From an uncultured Paludibacter sp. (GTDB lineage: Bacteria; Bacteroidota; Bacteroidia; Bacteroidales; Paludibacteraceae), in contig CALCBD010000029.1 of the NCBI GenBank assembly GCA_937897985.1, forward strand, positions 1 to 64,000: a stretch of 64,000 nt of DNA. The letters are read 5' to 3'. Position numbers and translations under genes: made by a program. Each line of letters starts with the position of its first letter. The stretch's first letter is position 1. This document shows positions 53,183 through 62,975 of the stretch, piece after piece. The notes under the pieces were generated by a model, which saw nothing but the letters and a program-made list of their open reading frames with translations, was not told where the DNA came from and did no database searches.

Positions 53183-55559
53183 TGATGAAAACAAAGAATA
53201 TGTGATTACGTCTCCAAACACTCCTCGTTCATGGAGCAACTATCTCGGTTCTACCGGATACGGAGCAATAATAACTAACAATGGAGGTGGCTATAGCTTT
53301 TATAAATCAGGTGGACAAGGACGATTTACACGTATGCGCTTTAATTCCATTCCTGTGGATCAGCCCGGAAGATATATTTATCTGAGAGACAAAGAAACGG
53401 CTGATTATTGGTCGGCAACCTGGCAACCTGTCGGTAAACCACTACGAAGTTATAAAAATGTCTGTCGACATGGAACTGCTTACACTACTATTGAAACAGA
53501 ATACGCCGAAATAAAATCCGAGACTTGCTATTTTGTTCCGTTGAACAGGGATTTTGAAGTTTGGCATTTAAAACTTACTAATACAAGTTCACGCATACGT
53601 CGATTAAGCCTTTTTACTTTTGTGGAATATGCCAATAACTGGAATGCAATGGACGATTTACTTAATCTTCAATACACGCAATATACAGGAAAAATGGATG
53701 TTGTGGATGGCATTATCAGTCATGGAACCAATGTTCATATCCCTGAAATGCCTGATAATTTCAACGAAAAAGATCAGGGCAGATATTCGTTTTTAGCTTT
53801 TACGGGTGAAGAAATTGTGGGATTTGAAACTGACTTGGAGAAGTTTTTAGGAAGTTATCGCACTTATTCTAATCCTGTTACTGTTGACGACGGACGATGT
53901 TCAAACACAAAAGCTGTTGGCGACAATTTATGCGGGGTATTACAGATTGATACGGTACTTGAGCCCGGACAAAGTAAGGATTTTATCGTTTTAATGGGTG
54001 TTGGTAGAGCCGAAACCACCGGAAAGCAAGTGGTAAAAGAGTTTGGAAATGTTGATAAAATTAATGAAGAATTCTCTAAACTGAAAAACTATTGGCATAA
54101 CCGGATAAATGGCATAACAGTAAAAACTCCCGATGCTGAGTTTAACAGCATGTTGAATATGTGGAGTCCGTATAATTGCCTGATTACCTACACCTGGAGT
54201 CGTGCTGCAAGTTTGGTGTATACAGCCAGCGAGCGCGATGGTTTGGGATATCGGGATAGCGTTCAGGATTTATTGGGCGTTATGCACAACATTACGGATG
54301 AGACAAAAATCCGATTGGAACTGATGATTACCGGACAGGTCTCAACAGGAGGTGCAATGCCTGTGGTAAGTAAAGTGAATCACAAACCGGGCGCTGAACC
54401 TGTTCCGTTGGAATCGGTTTATCGTTCCGACGATTGTCTGTGGCTTTTCAATACTGTTCCGGCTTATGTAAATGAATCGGGCGATATTGATTTTTACAAC
54501 AAAGTTCTGCCCTATTCCGATTATGGAAGTGATACTGTTCTTGGACATTTAAAACGTGCTATTGAATTTAATTTGAAACGTTCCGGAAAACATGGTTTAC
54601 CCTGCGGACTACATGCCGACTGGAACGATTGTTTGAAATTCGGACACGATGGTGAGTCTGTTTTTGTGGCTATGCAATTGCGGTTTGCACTGAAAACCTA
54701 TATTGAAATTTGCCAGTTATTGCAAAATAAAACAGAAGAAAACTGGGCAATTCCGCTTCTCAAAACACTTGACGACGATATTCAAAAACATGCATGGGAT
54801 GGTGAATGGTTTCTCCGTGGTTATCGTGCTGATGGTTTTAAATTCGGTTCAAAAGAGTCGGACGAGGGCCAGATTTTTATGAATCCACAGGTATGGGCAA
54901 TTATTAGCGGTGCAGCTTCCAAAGAACAGTCGGAGCTGATTCTTCAAAAAATGAAAGAACGATTATCCACCGATTTTGGAATAATGCTTTGTGATCCTCC
55001 TTATACCGAAACGGATTATAATATTGTCCGTGCTGCACTCTTTAACACTGGAATGAAAGAAAACGGAGGCATTTTCATGCATACACAGGGCTGGGGCGTA
55101 ATTGCCGAAGCTATGCAGGGCAATGGAAATCAGGCGTATGAATATTTCAGAAATTACATGCCGGCTGCTTACAATACAAAAGCAGAAATTCGTCAGATTG
55201 AACCATATGTGTATTGCCAATCTACTCATAGCAAATACAATTCACGCTATGGCAGTTCACGTGTTCCCTGGCTAAGTGGTTCTGCAACATGGTCGTTTGT
55301 GGCAGCAACGCAATATATTTTAGGACTGCAACCGCAAGTAGATGGTTTCAGAATAAACCCTTGCATTCCCTCACATTGGAATGAATTTGAAGTTACCCGT
55401 ATTTTCAGAGGCAAATTATTGAAAATTAAAGTGCTTAACCCATCTAATGTACAGTTCGGAGTTAAAAAACTGATTATTAATGGAATAATTATTAAAACAA
55501 ATAAAATTAAAATTGCTTTGCTAGGCGATAATAATGAGATTATTGTAATATTGGGGTAA
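53163..55559 (+). CDS. GH94 glycoside phosphorylase
   Basis: This 798-residue enzyme has no signal peptide and is cytoplasmic. It has the complete GH94 layout: N-terminal beta-sandwich (1-310), linker helix, (alpha/alpha)6 barrel with RDSVQDLLGVMH near 360 and the catalytic-site string GLHADWNDCLKFG (Asp486, Asp489; one is the general acid), and a C-terminal beta cap. Length fits cellobiose/cellodextrin-type phosphorylases (about 800). It would cleave a beta-linked disaccharide with phosphate. Exact sugar not assigned; cellobiose, laminari-type or another glucoside are possible. Confidence 0.9.
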   Translation: MQYGYFDDENKEYVITSPNTPRSWSNYLGSTGYGAIITNNGGGYSFYKSGGQGRFTRMRFNSIPVDQPGRYIYLRDKETADYWSATWQPVGKPLRSYKNVCRHGTAYTTIETEYAEIKSETCYFVPLNRDFEVWHLKLTNTSSRIRRLSLFTFVEYANNWNAMDDLLNLQYTQYTGKMDVVDGIISHGTNVHIPEMPDNFNEKDQGRYSFLAFTGEEIVGFETDLEKFLGSYRTYSNPVTVDDGRCSNTKAVGDNLCGVLQIDTVLEPGQSKDFIVLMGVGRAETTGKQVVKEFGNVDKINEEFSKLKNYWHNRINGITVKTPDAEFNSMLNMWSPYNCLITYTWSRAASLVYTASERDGLGYRDSVQDLLGVMHNITDETKIRLELMITGQVSTGGAMPVVSKVNHKPGAEPVPLESVYRSDDCLWLFNTVPAYVNESGDIDFYNKVLPYSDYGSDTVLGHLKRAIEFNLKRSGKHGLPCGLHADWNDCLKFGHDGESVFVAMQLRFALKTYIEICQLLQNKTEENWAIPLLKTLDDDIQKHAWDGEWFLRGYRADGFKFGSKESDEGQIFMNPQVWAIISGAASKEQSELILQKMKERLSTDFGIMLCDPPYTETDYNIVRAALFNTGMKENGGIFMHTQGWGVIAEAMQGNGNQAYEYFRNYMPAAYNTKAEIRQIEPYVYCQSTHSKYNSRYGSSRVPWLSGSATWSFVAATQYILGLQPQVDGFRINPCIPSHWNEFEVTRIFRGKLLKIKVLNPSNVQFGVKKLIINGIIIKTNKIKIALLGDNNEIIVILG

Positions 55560-55570
55560 TTGTTAATTGT

Positions 55571-57775
55571 ATGAAAAAATTTATAATTCAACTTGCATTG
55601 CTGTTTATAGTTTCGACACTTTCGGGACAAAACAATATAGTACCTGCATATAAAAATCCGGCATTACCGACAGAAAAAAGAATTTCTGACTTGATTCGGA
55701 GGATGACTTTGGATGAAAAAATACTCCAGTTAAATCAATATATATCAGGCTACAACCCAAATGCAAATAATGTTGGCGAAATTATCAAGGATATTCCTGC
55801 CGGTATTGGTTCTTTGCTCTATTTTGGTAATGATCCTCATGTTCGCAACGAGTTTCAGCGCAAAGCAATGCAGGAATCCCGCTTGGGTATTCCCATTATT
55901 TTCGGATTCGACGTGATTCATGGTTTTCGCACCATTTATCCCATTTCGTTGGCTCAGGCTTGTTCATGGAATCCGAAATTAGTGGAAGAAGCTTGTGCTG
56001 TAGCAGCACAGGAAGCCAAACTTTCAGGTATCGACTGGACATTTTCGCCTATGATTGATGTCAGTCGTGATCCGCGTTGGGGTAGAGTTGCGGAATGTTA
56101 TGGCGAAGATTCGTATGCAAATTCTGTTTTTGGCGTAGCTACTGTCAATGGCTATCAGGGCAAAAATCTTTCTGATCCCTATTCCATTGCAGCCTGTTTG
56201 AAACATTATGTAGGCTATGGCGTTTCTGAAGGCGGACGTGATTACCGATATACCGATATTTCGAAACAAGCTCTGTGGGAAACATATATACCGCCTTACG
56301 AAGCGTGCGTAAAAGCCGGAGCTGCTACCGTAATGAGCGCATTCAATGATATAAGTGGTGTTCCGGCTACAGCCAATTATTATACGCTTACCGAGATTTT
56401 GAAAAATCGATGGCAGTTCGATGGGTTTGTGGTTTCGGACTGGAATGCAGTTACGCAACTTGTATATCAGGGCTTGGCTGCTGAAAACAAAGAAGCTGCC
56501 TACAAAGCTTTCCTGGCCGGTCTCGAAATGGATATGAAAGATAATGCTTATCGCGAAAATCTGGCTGCACTCGTTGCAGAGAAAAAGATACCGATAAAAA
56601 AAATTGATGAAGCTGTTAGCCGTGTTTTACGAATTAAGTTTCGTTTGGGATTGTTTGAGAATCCTTACACAACTATTCTTGATGAATCTAATCGCTATTT
56701 GCAACCTGAAGCAAAACGTATAGCAGAAAAACTGGCTGCAGAATCGATGGTGCTTCTGAAAAACAGTAATAATATTTTACCATTAAAGACTGAAAAAAAA
56801 CGTATTGCGATCATTGGTCCATTAGCAAAAAATAATTCTGAAATTATGGGAGCATGGTCGTTTAATGGAAAAGAAGAAGATACAGAAACCTTTTGGGACG
56901 GTTGTAATAAGGAGTTTAAAAACTCACAACTTTTTTACGCAAAAGGATGTGATTTGGATGGAAATGACTATTCAGGATTCGATGAAGCCATTTGTACTGC
57001 CAAAAATGCCGATATGGTTTTGTTATTTCTGGGCGAAATGAAAACATGGAGTGGCGAAAACGCCTCGCGTTCGAGCATTGCATTACCGGCTATTCAGGAA
57101 AAATTAATGACTGAACTCAGTAAAACCGGCAAACCAATAGTACTTGTACTTTCCAATGGACGTCCGCTGGAGTTGGTACGTTTAGAGCCATTAGCCAGCG
57201 CCATTTTAGAAGCATGGCAACCGGGAACTTTTGGCGGTTCTGCTTTGGCCGGTATCCTGAGCGGACGTATTAATCCTTCCGGTAAATTAGCTATGACCTT
57301 TCCACTTACAACGGGACAAATTCCCATTTACTACAATATGCGTCAGAGTGCCCGTCCGTTCGATAAAATGGGTGATTATCAGGATATTTCAACTGAGCCG
57401 CTTTACTGGTTCGGACATGGGTTAAGTTATACAACATTTGAGTATGGCAATGTAAAATTATCGGCTCAATCCATTAAAAAATCAGAAAAACTACTTGCCG
57501 AAATTGAAATTAAAAATACCGGAAATGTAGATGGTGCCGAAACGGTGTTTTGGTATATTTCCGACCCAGTTTCCACAATTTCGCGACCAATAAAGGAACT
57601 GAAATATTTTGAAAAGAAAGTAATTACCGCAGGAAATAAATCAATTTTTAAATTTGAGATTGACCCCGTGCGCGACCTTAGTTATACCGATAGTAACGGA
57701 AAAAATAATCTTGAAAAAGGAGATTTCTTCATTCATGTTGGAAATCAGAGAATCAACTTTAAACTTACTGAATAA
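55571..57775 (+). CDS. GH3 beta-glycosidase
   Basis: This 734-residue secreted enzyme has a signal peptide (STLSGQ), the TIM barrel with RDPRWGRVAECYGEDSY and the nucleophile Asp290 in GFVVSDWNAV, the alpha/beta sandwich with TWSGENASRSSI, and a fibronectin-like C-terminal domain (FWYISDPVSTISRP). GH3 of this BglX-like type usually cleaves beta-glucosides, sometimes beta-xylosides. It starts 11 bases after GH94 and is followed 12 bases on by GH97, so all are one unit. Confidence 0.93.
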   Translation: MKKFIIQLALLFIVSTLSGQNNIVPAYKNPALPTEKRISDLIRRMTLDEKILQLNQYISGYNPNANNVGEIIKDIPAGIGSLLYFGNDPHVRNEFQRKAMQESRLGIPIIFGFDVIHGFRTIYPISLAQACSWNPKLVEEACAVAAQEAKLSGIDWTFSPMIDVSRDPRWGRVAECYGEDSYANSVFGVATVNGYQGKNLSDPYSIAACLKHYVGYGVSEGGRDYRYTDISKQALWETYIPPYEACVKAGAATVMSAFNDISGVPATANYYTLTEILKNRWQFDGFVVSDWNAVTQLVYQGLAAENKEAAYKAFLAGLEMDMKDNAYRENLAALVAEKKIPIKKIDEAVSRVLRIKFRLGLFENPYTTILDESNRYLQPEAKRIAEKLAAESMVLLKNSNNILPLKTEKKRIAIIGPLAKNNSEIMGAWSFNGKEEDTETFWDGCNKEFKNSQLFYAKGCDLDGNDYSGFDEAICTAKNADMVLLFLGEMKTWSGENASRSSIALPAIQEKLMTELSKTGKPIVLVLSNGRPLELVRLEPLASAILEAWQPGTFGGSALAGILSGRINPSGKLAMTFPLTTGQIPIYYNMRQSARPFDKMGDYQDISTEPLYWFGHGLSYTTFEYGNVKLSAQSIKKSEKLLAEIEIKNTGNVDGAETVFWYISDPVSTISRPIKELKYFEKKVITAGNKSIFKFEIDPVRDLSYTDSNGKNNLEKGDFFIHVGNQRINFKLTE

Positions 57776-57787
57776 TAATACTTTACA

Positions 57788-59737
57788 ATGCGTAAAATCA
57801 GAATTGTTGCAATTTTATTAATTCTTTCTGTTTTATCATTTGCAGGGAATCATTCGTGGAAACTTTTATCGCCTGATAAAAATATTATAATGACCATTGA
57901 ACAGGATAGTGCAAATAAATCGTTATCGTATCATGTTGATATAATGAGTAATACACTGGTTAACGTGATTGGCAATTCGACATTGGGAACCGAAAGAAAC
58001 GATCAGGATTTTATAAATAATCTTGAATTTGTACAACAATCAGAAGTTAAAACCATAGATGAAACTTACCAAATGATGATTGGACGGCAATCAGGATTCC
58101 GAAATTTTGCCAACGAAACCAGTCTGACTTTCAAAACTAAAAAAGGAGCATTGCTACAAATAGATTGCAGGGTTTACAACGACGGAATCGCATTCAGATA
58201 TGTTTTTCCTGAAATTTCAGACAAAAAATATACGGTAAAAAAGGAACTCACGTCATTCCGTTTTTCCACAGCTGGCAAAGCATGGATACAACCTTACGAC
58301 AAGCCTACCAAATGGACTCCCGGTTACGAAAAATACTACGAAAATGCCGTGACTATCGGAAGCGTTTCGCCAAATACTGAAGGTTGGGCTTTCCCCGCAT
58401 TGTTCGAAATACAAAATGTATGGGCATTGCTAACTGAAGCAAATTTGGACAGAAATTATTGCGGTAGCAGACTGGAACAAAATGCCGACAACGGAATTTA
58501 TAAAATCCGGTTTCCGGAGTCAAAAGATGGCGAAGGTACAGGAAAAGTACGCCCTGTTTCAACGTTGCCATGGATTATGCCCTGGCGAACAATAATCATT
58601 GGCACTTCATTAAATACAATTTTTAATTCTGCTATGGTGAGTAATCTGGCCGATGCACCTAAACCAATGGATTACAGTTGGGTAAAACCGGGGAAATCGT
58701 CGTGGAGTTGGCTAACCGACAACAACAGTCCTAAAAATTTCGAAACGCTGAAAAAATATGTCGATTTATCAGCCGAAATGCATTGGGAATATTGTTTGGT
58801 GGATGCAAATTGGGATTTAATGCAGGGAGGCAACATTAAAAAATTGGTTGATTATGCAACCACGAAAAACATTGGAATTTTAATGTGGTACAATTCCGGC
58901 GGAAAGCACAATACGGTAAGTGAACGTCCACGCGATATAATTTCCGATAAAAATAGATGTGCTGCCGAATTTGCCAAACTCAAAACCTGGGGTGTGAAAG
59001 GTGTGAAAATAGATTTCTGGCAAAGCGACAAACAAAATATTATAGCGCTTTATCACGATGTTTTGACTTTAGCAGCCGAGAACCACTTATTGGTTAATTT
59101 ACACGGTTGTACCTTGCCACGTGGCTGGTCACGCACTTACCCAAACTTAATTAGTATGGAAGCTGTGAAAGGAGAAGAAGCTTATCTTTTTGATCAGGAA
59201 TATCCTGAAAAAGCACCTGTTCAAAACAGCATTTTGCCTTTTACACGTAATGTGGTTGGATCTATGGATTACACACCGGTGGTATTCAGCAACCTGAAAA
59301 ATAAACACCTCACAACGTCAGCACATGAGTTGGCATTGTCGGTTATATTTAACTCAGGTGTTGTTCATTTTGCCGATAATGAGAAATCATATCGTTTGTT
59401 ACCTTCATTTGTAAAAGACTTCCTGAAAAATGTTCCGGTTACTTTCGACGAAACAATAATTTTAGAAGGCTATCCGGGCGAACATATTATTATAGCAGCC
59501 CGAAAAGGAGAAAAATGGTTTTTAGCCGGAATAAACTCGAAAAATGAATCTGTGAATTTCAGCATTAAATGCAACTTTCTCCGGGCAGGAAATTACACCA
59601 TCAAACAAATTACCGACAGTAATTCGTCTTATGAAAATAAATTTTATTTCAACCAGTCAGGCGTTACAAACAATACCGAACTAAAGATTGATTTCTTGCC
59701 TTATGGTGGTTTTGTTGCCGAAATTATTGCAGAATAA
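57788..59737 (+). CDS. GH97 glycosidase, retaining-type (alpha-galactosidase-like)
   Basis: This 649-residue enzyme has a signal peptide (LSFAG), an N-terminal beta-sandwich, a TIM barrel and a short C-terminal beta domain. The motif GVKGVKIDFWQSDKQ places Asp409 where the nucleophile of retaining GH97 alpha-galactosidases sits; inverting SusB-type alpha-glucosidases have glutamates instead. ISMEAVKGEEAY and RTYPN complete the family pattern. It is probably an alpha-galactosidase acting in the periplasm, beside the GH27 enzyme. The last gene of the symporter-GH94-GH3 run. Confidence 0.88.
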   Translation: MRKIRIVAILLILSVLSFAGNHSWKLLSPDKNIIMTIEQDSANKSLSYHVDIMSNTLVNVIGNSTLGTERNDQDFINNLEFVQQSEVKTIDETYQMMIGRQSGFRNFANETSLTFKTKKGALLQIDCRVYNDGIAFRYVFPEISDKKYTVKKELTSFRFSTAGKAWIQPYDKPTKWTPGYEKYYENAVTIGSVSPNTEGWAFPALFEIQNVWALLTEANLDRNYCGSRLEQNADNGIYKIRFPESKDGEGTGKVRPVSTLPWIMPWRTIIIGTSLNTIFNSAMVSNLADAPKPMDYSWVKPGKSSWSWLTDNNSPKNFETLKKYVDLSAEMHWEYCLVDANWDLMQGGNIKKLVDYATTKNIGILMWYNSGGKHNTVSERPRDIISDKNRCAAEFAKLKTWGVKGVKIDFWQSDKQNIIALYHDVLTLAAENHLLVNLHGCTLPRGWSRTYPNLISMEAVKGEEAYLFDQEYPEKAPVQNSILPFTRNVVGSMDYTPVVFSNLKNKHLTTSAHELALSVIFNSGVVHFADNEKSYRLLPSFVKDFLKNVPVTFDETIILEGYPGEHIIIAARKGEKWFLAGINSKNESVNFSIKCNFLRAGNYTIKQITDSNSSYENKFYFNQSGVTNNTELKIDFLPYGGFVAEIIAE

Positions 59738-59820
59738 TGGCACAGGCGTTCTGAATATACAACGGATTATTTTTGCTAATTATTGGAATATAGCTACGGA
59801 TTAAAATTATAGTACCTGTC

Positions 59821-59828
59821 TACTTTTG
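59821..59828 (+). promoter_or_regulatory. -7 promoter box before the GH-A-like pair
   Basis: TACTTTTG matches TAnnTTTG, 45 bases before the start codon of the GH-A-like gene; the 136-base gap after GH97 has no other structure. Confidence 0.5.
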
Positions 59829-59873
59829 TAACTGGAGAAATGAATTATTTTAATCTTAAGAATTATTCTGATA

Positions 59874-62800
59874 ATGAATCACAAATTAAAAATACTTGCT
59901 CTTGCTGTTTCCTGCTTTTTAGGTCTGACACACGTCAATGCTTTTTCGCCTTTAAATACGCACCCTGAAATTCAGTTGGGTCTTACTGGTATTGCCTCGT
60001 ATGGTTCGCCTATGTTTGCTAACGCCATGTTTATGGAAACGCGGGGTTGGAAAGTAGTGGGCACTAATGCAGCTCCGGCAGCAGATCAGCTCGATGAGTT
60101 AGGCTACCCAAAATACCTTGCAGCAGGAACAAAGCTATACGTAAACCCCGGTCAGAATTCGGGCACTTCGCAACCCGCATACGGCGGTCGAATTTGTATT
60201 TCGTGGGAAGGAAATGCCGATATTCGCTGTTCAGGAACGTATCTTACAAGTTTAACTCCTTCTACTGGCATGGCGCTTAACGGTCGGCGCTTTTACAACA
60301 ATGGCACAAATCCCTCAGGAGTTTATCTGGTAATTTACGAAATTGACCCGACAAATCCTCCAAAAAACATTCGAATTTGGTTGAATGATTTACGCAATCC
60401 AGACAAATCACTTGCTCCTGAGGAACAAAATGGTGTAACATACTTCCTGCATCCAACATTCGCTGAACGGTTTGGTAACGAAGCTTTCTTTATGTTTCGG
60501 TTTATGGACTGGACTGTTACCAACGAAACCGAAATTGTAAACTGGAACGATCGCAGAAAACCGGGACATTGTTTTCAGGAGGGAAAAGTTGGTAGTTTAG
60601 CAACAGTTGGTGTTTGTTACGAAGATATTATTTCAGTTTGCAATACACTTGGAAAAGATATGTGGATTAATATTCCGGCACGGGCTTCGGAGGATTTTGT
60701 AAAGAAATTAGCTGCTTTAATCGATGGAAAAGACCCTGATGGAACTGGATTTACAGGACTGAATAAAAATTTGCGTTGTTATGTAGAATATGCCAACGAA
60801 GTAGGTTGGGGATTTCATCAAAGCTATTGTACAGCACAGGGAAACTTACAATCACCCACACAAAATGCACGAACATGGGCTGCATATCAAAAAGCACGGG
60901 TAGCAAGTTGGTTTCGGAGTGTTGTAGGAGCAACCAACGAGCAATACAAAATTGTGCAGGCTATTCAATCGGCAAATCAAAGCGGTTCCGACAGTGAGTT
61001 AAAAATAACCTGCACAACTTATGGCCCTACACTTTCACCTTCGGGCAGTCCTGATTTAATTGCCTGTACCTCATATGTAAGCAATAAAATGGAAGAATAT
61101 ATTTTCAACGAATTAAATTATCGCGACAACACCAAGCGGGAAGAAGAACTTTCCAAATTTTTCCTTGAATACGAAAAACGTTCTCTGCAATCGCTTGCAA
61201 CAGAAACCGGTGTGGATTTCACCTCAGGAATTTCAAGCGCAGCCACTGAACTTTCAAAACTTTACAATAAACCGCTTTGTATTTACGAAGGTGGTTCGGG
61301 TATGACTTTAAATGTGAGTAAAAGTGTGCTGAACTGCAAAGTGGTTGCCAGTGGAACAGCCGGTTCTACAAGTACGAATTTCTACAACTATATTGAAACA
61401 TGTGGTAGCGGAAATCAGGCGGCAATGCTGGATTTTCTCAAAGATGTACATAATCACAGTTTGATGTACGATATGTTCAGAGTAGCTTTTTCACTTTCAA
61501 AAAATGCCGGAGTGCAATCTTTGAGTCAGTTTGGCGATATTCAGGGAGGTGCTTCAATTCAATATGGTTACTGGGCTTGTATGAATGATTTGTTTCAGGA
61601 TATGAATCTGGCATATAGGTATAAATTCTGGCTCGATTGGTACAATGAGCAGAAAGATATTCGCGAAATGAATGATTCGCTGGGAATTAAACCTCATTTT
61701 ACAACCAAAAACATATTAAAACCCGGCAAGGTGGCTCAGGCATATACCAACGAAATCCTGTTTTCGAAAGGAGATGGAACTAACACGGTAGAGTTGATAA
61801 GCCGATCAGAACATTTACCGGCAGGACTTACCTTTACTGTGCTCGACAACAAAATTACAATTACAGGAACTCCACAAACTGCTACCGAGGGTGATTATTA
61901 TTTTCTGTACCGAATTCTTGATGTCGATAAAGATGTAGCTTACGGTGTGTTTAAACTCAAAATATTACCTGCTCCAAAAGATACTTTATTTGCTTACGAC
62001 GATTTTGGAACAACAGCAACCGCAGTTTATCAGCAAAATACAGGTACAGGTTTTTATAGTTACTGGGTACAAAGTAATAGTACGGCAGCCGATATTTTTA
62101 TAAAAAATGAGTTGCCACTCACGTATCCGGGTTTAAAATCTTCAGCAGGATGTTACCTCGATGGAGGCTTGAATAACCGGATTTGTGCACGAAGTTTTGA
62201 TGTGAGTAAATTCGATTATCTTATCAGTTCCACCAATCCCAGTCAGATACGACAGCCAAATACAAGTCTGTGGATGAGTGCATTGGTACGGAGAACTGAA
62301 GTGAATACCAATCGCGATTTTTTACGGTTGCTTCAGGGAACTTTGTATACCGATAAGTTCAATTCTCAAATTAATATTCAGATAAACAGCAACGGTTACT
62401 TTCAGTTGGATTGTATTAATCCTGCCCTCACAGCTTTTACCTCTGTGCCTACAAATGTGTATTGTAAGCCCGATCAAACCTGTTTATTGGTACTCGAAAT
62501 TGGTTTTGGCACCGACAATGACTCTGTTAAACTATTTATCAATCCTTCTCTTGACCATACCAAAGTAAGTGATTTAGTTCCTGATGCACGTTTTGGAACG
62601 TCAATTGGTCAAACTTATCCGTTAACCAAATATGCTTTTGTGGGAAAAAACGCTTTGTCGGTTTCGCTTGACGATGTACGTTTTGGCGACAGTTTTAAGG
62701 CTGTTACACCCATCGACCCAAACGCACTGACAACCAATCCTCAAACCGGATTGGTAAAAATCGTCAACTCAAACGGCAATATTAGGATTGTAAACAATGC

Positions 62801-62960
62801 CGAAGCTGCCGAAATCAAAGTGTATAACTGCATAGGTACACTTCTTACGAGTCAAAAAATTACTAAAGCAGAAAATCTCTTGCCAGTATCTTATAAAGGT
62901 TTGGTTTTGGTAAATTATCGTTCAAAATCGCTTCAGTTTTCACAAAAAGTTCTTCTTTAA
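59874..62960 (+). CDS. Secreted GH-A-like putative glycoside hydrolase with T9SS tail
   Basis: This 1028-residue protein has a signal peptide (VNAF), a large N-terminal TIM-barrel-like region with WINIPARASEDF near 265 and YVEYANEVGW giving Glu309 in the Asn-Glu position typical of clan GH-A acid/base residues; CIYEGGSGM gives Glu472 as nucleophile candidate. Then follow a putative Ig-like domain (about 620-720, KPGKVAQAYTNEI and LPAGLTFTVLDNKITITG), a lectin-like domain (about 735-935) and a T9SS tail. I know no characterised member; relatives are often labelled cellulose-binding protein. The activity is inferred from fold-level motifs and from PUL context. Confidence 0.7.
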   Translation: MNHKLKILALAVSCFLGLTHVNAFSPLNTHPEIQLGLTGIASYGSPMFANAMFMETRGWKVVGTNAAPAADQLDELGYPKYLAAGTKLYVNPGQNSGTSQPAYGGRICISWEGNADIRCSGTYLTSLTPSTGMALNGRRFYNNGTNPSGVYLVIYEIDPTNPPKNIRIWLNDLRNPDKSLAPEEQNGVTYFLHPTFAERFGNEAFFMFRFMDWTVTNETEIVNWNDRRKPGHCFQEGKVGSLATVGVCYEDIISVCNTLGKDMWINIPARASEDFVKKLAALIDGKDPDGTGFTGLNKNLRCYVEYANEVGWGFHQSYCTAQGNLQSPTQNARTWAAYQKARVASWFRSVVGATNEQYKIVQAIQSANQSGSDSELKITCTTYGPTLSPSGSPDLIACTSYVSNKMEEYIFNELNYRDNTKREEELSKFFLEYEKRSLQSLATETGVDFTSGISSAATELSKLYNKPLCIYEGGSGMTLNVSKSVLNCKVVASGTAGSTSTNFYNYIETCGSGNQAAMLDFLKDVHNHSLMYDMFRVAFSLSKNAGVQSLSQFGDIQGGASIQYGYWACMNDLFQDMNLAYRYKFWLDWYNEQKDIREMNDSLGIKPHFTTKNILKPGKVAQAYTNEILFSKGDGTNTVELISRSEHLPAGLTFTVLDNKITITGTPQTATEGDYYFLYRILDVDKDVAYGVFKLKILPAPKDTLFAYDDFGTTATAVYQQNTGTGFYSYWVQSNSTAADIFIKNELPLTYPGLKSSAGCYLDGGLNNRICARSFDVSKFDYLISSTNPSQIRQPNTSLWMSALVRRTEVNTNRDFLRLLQGTLYTDKFNSQINIQINSNGYFQLDCINPALTAFTSVPTNVYCKPDQTCLLVLEIGFGTDNDSVKLFINPSLDHTKVSDLVPDARFGTSIGQTYPLTKYAFVGKNALSVSLDDVRFGDSFKAVTPIDPNALTTNPQTGLVKIVNSNGNIRIVNNAEAAEIKVYNCIGTLLTSQKITKAENLLPVSYKGLVLVNYRSKSLQFSQKVLL

Positions 62961-62975
62961 AATACAGATATCCAA

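Noticed and set aside
52358..55559. A single GH94 gene broken by a frameshift.
   Set aside because: The downstream gene already has its own complete N-terminal domain, so the upstream part is a diverged extra copy, not the missing front of a split gene.
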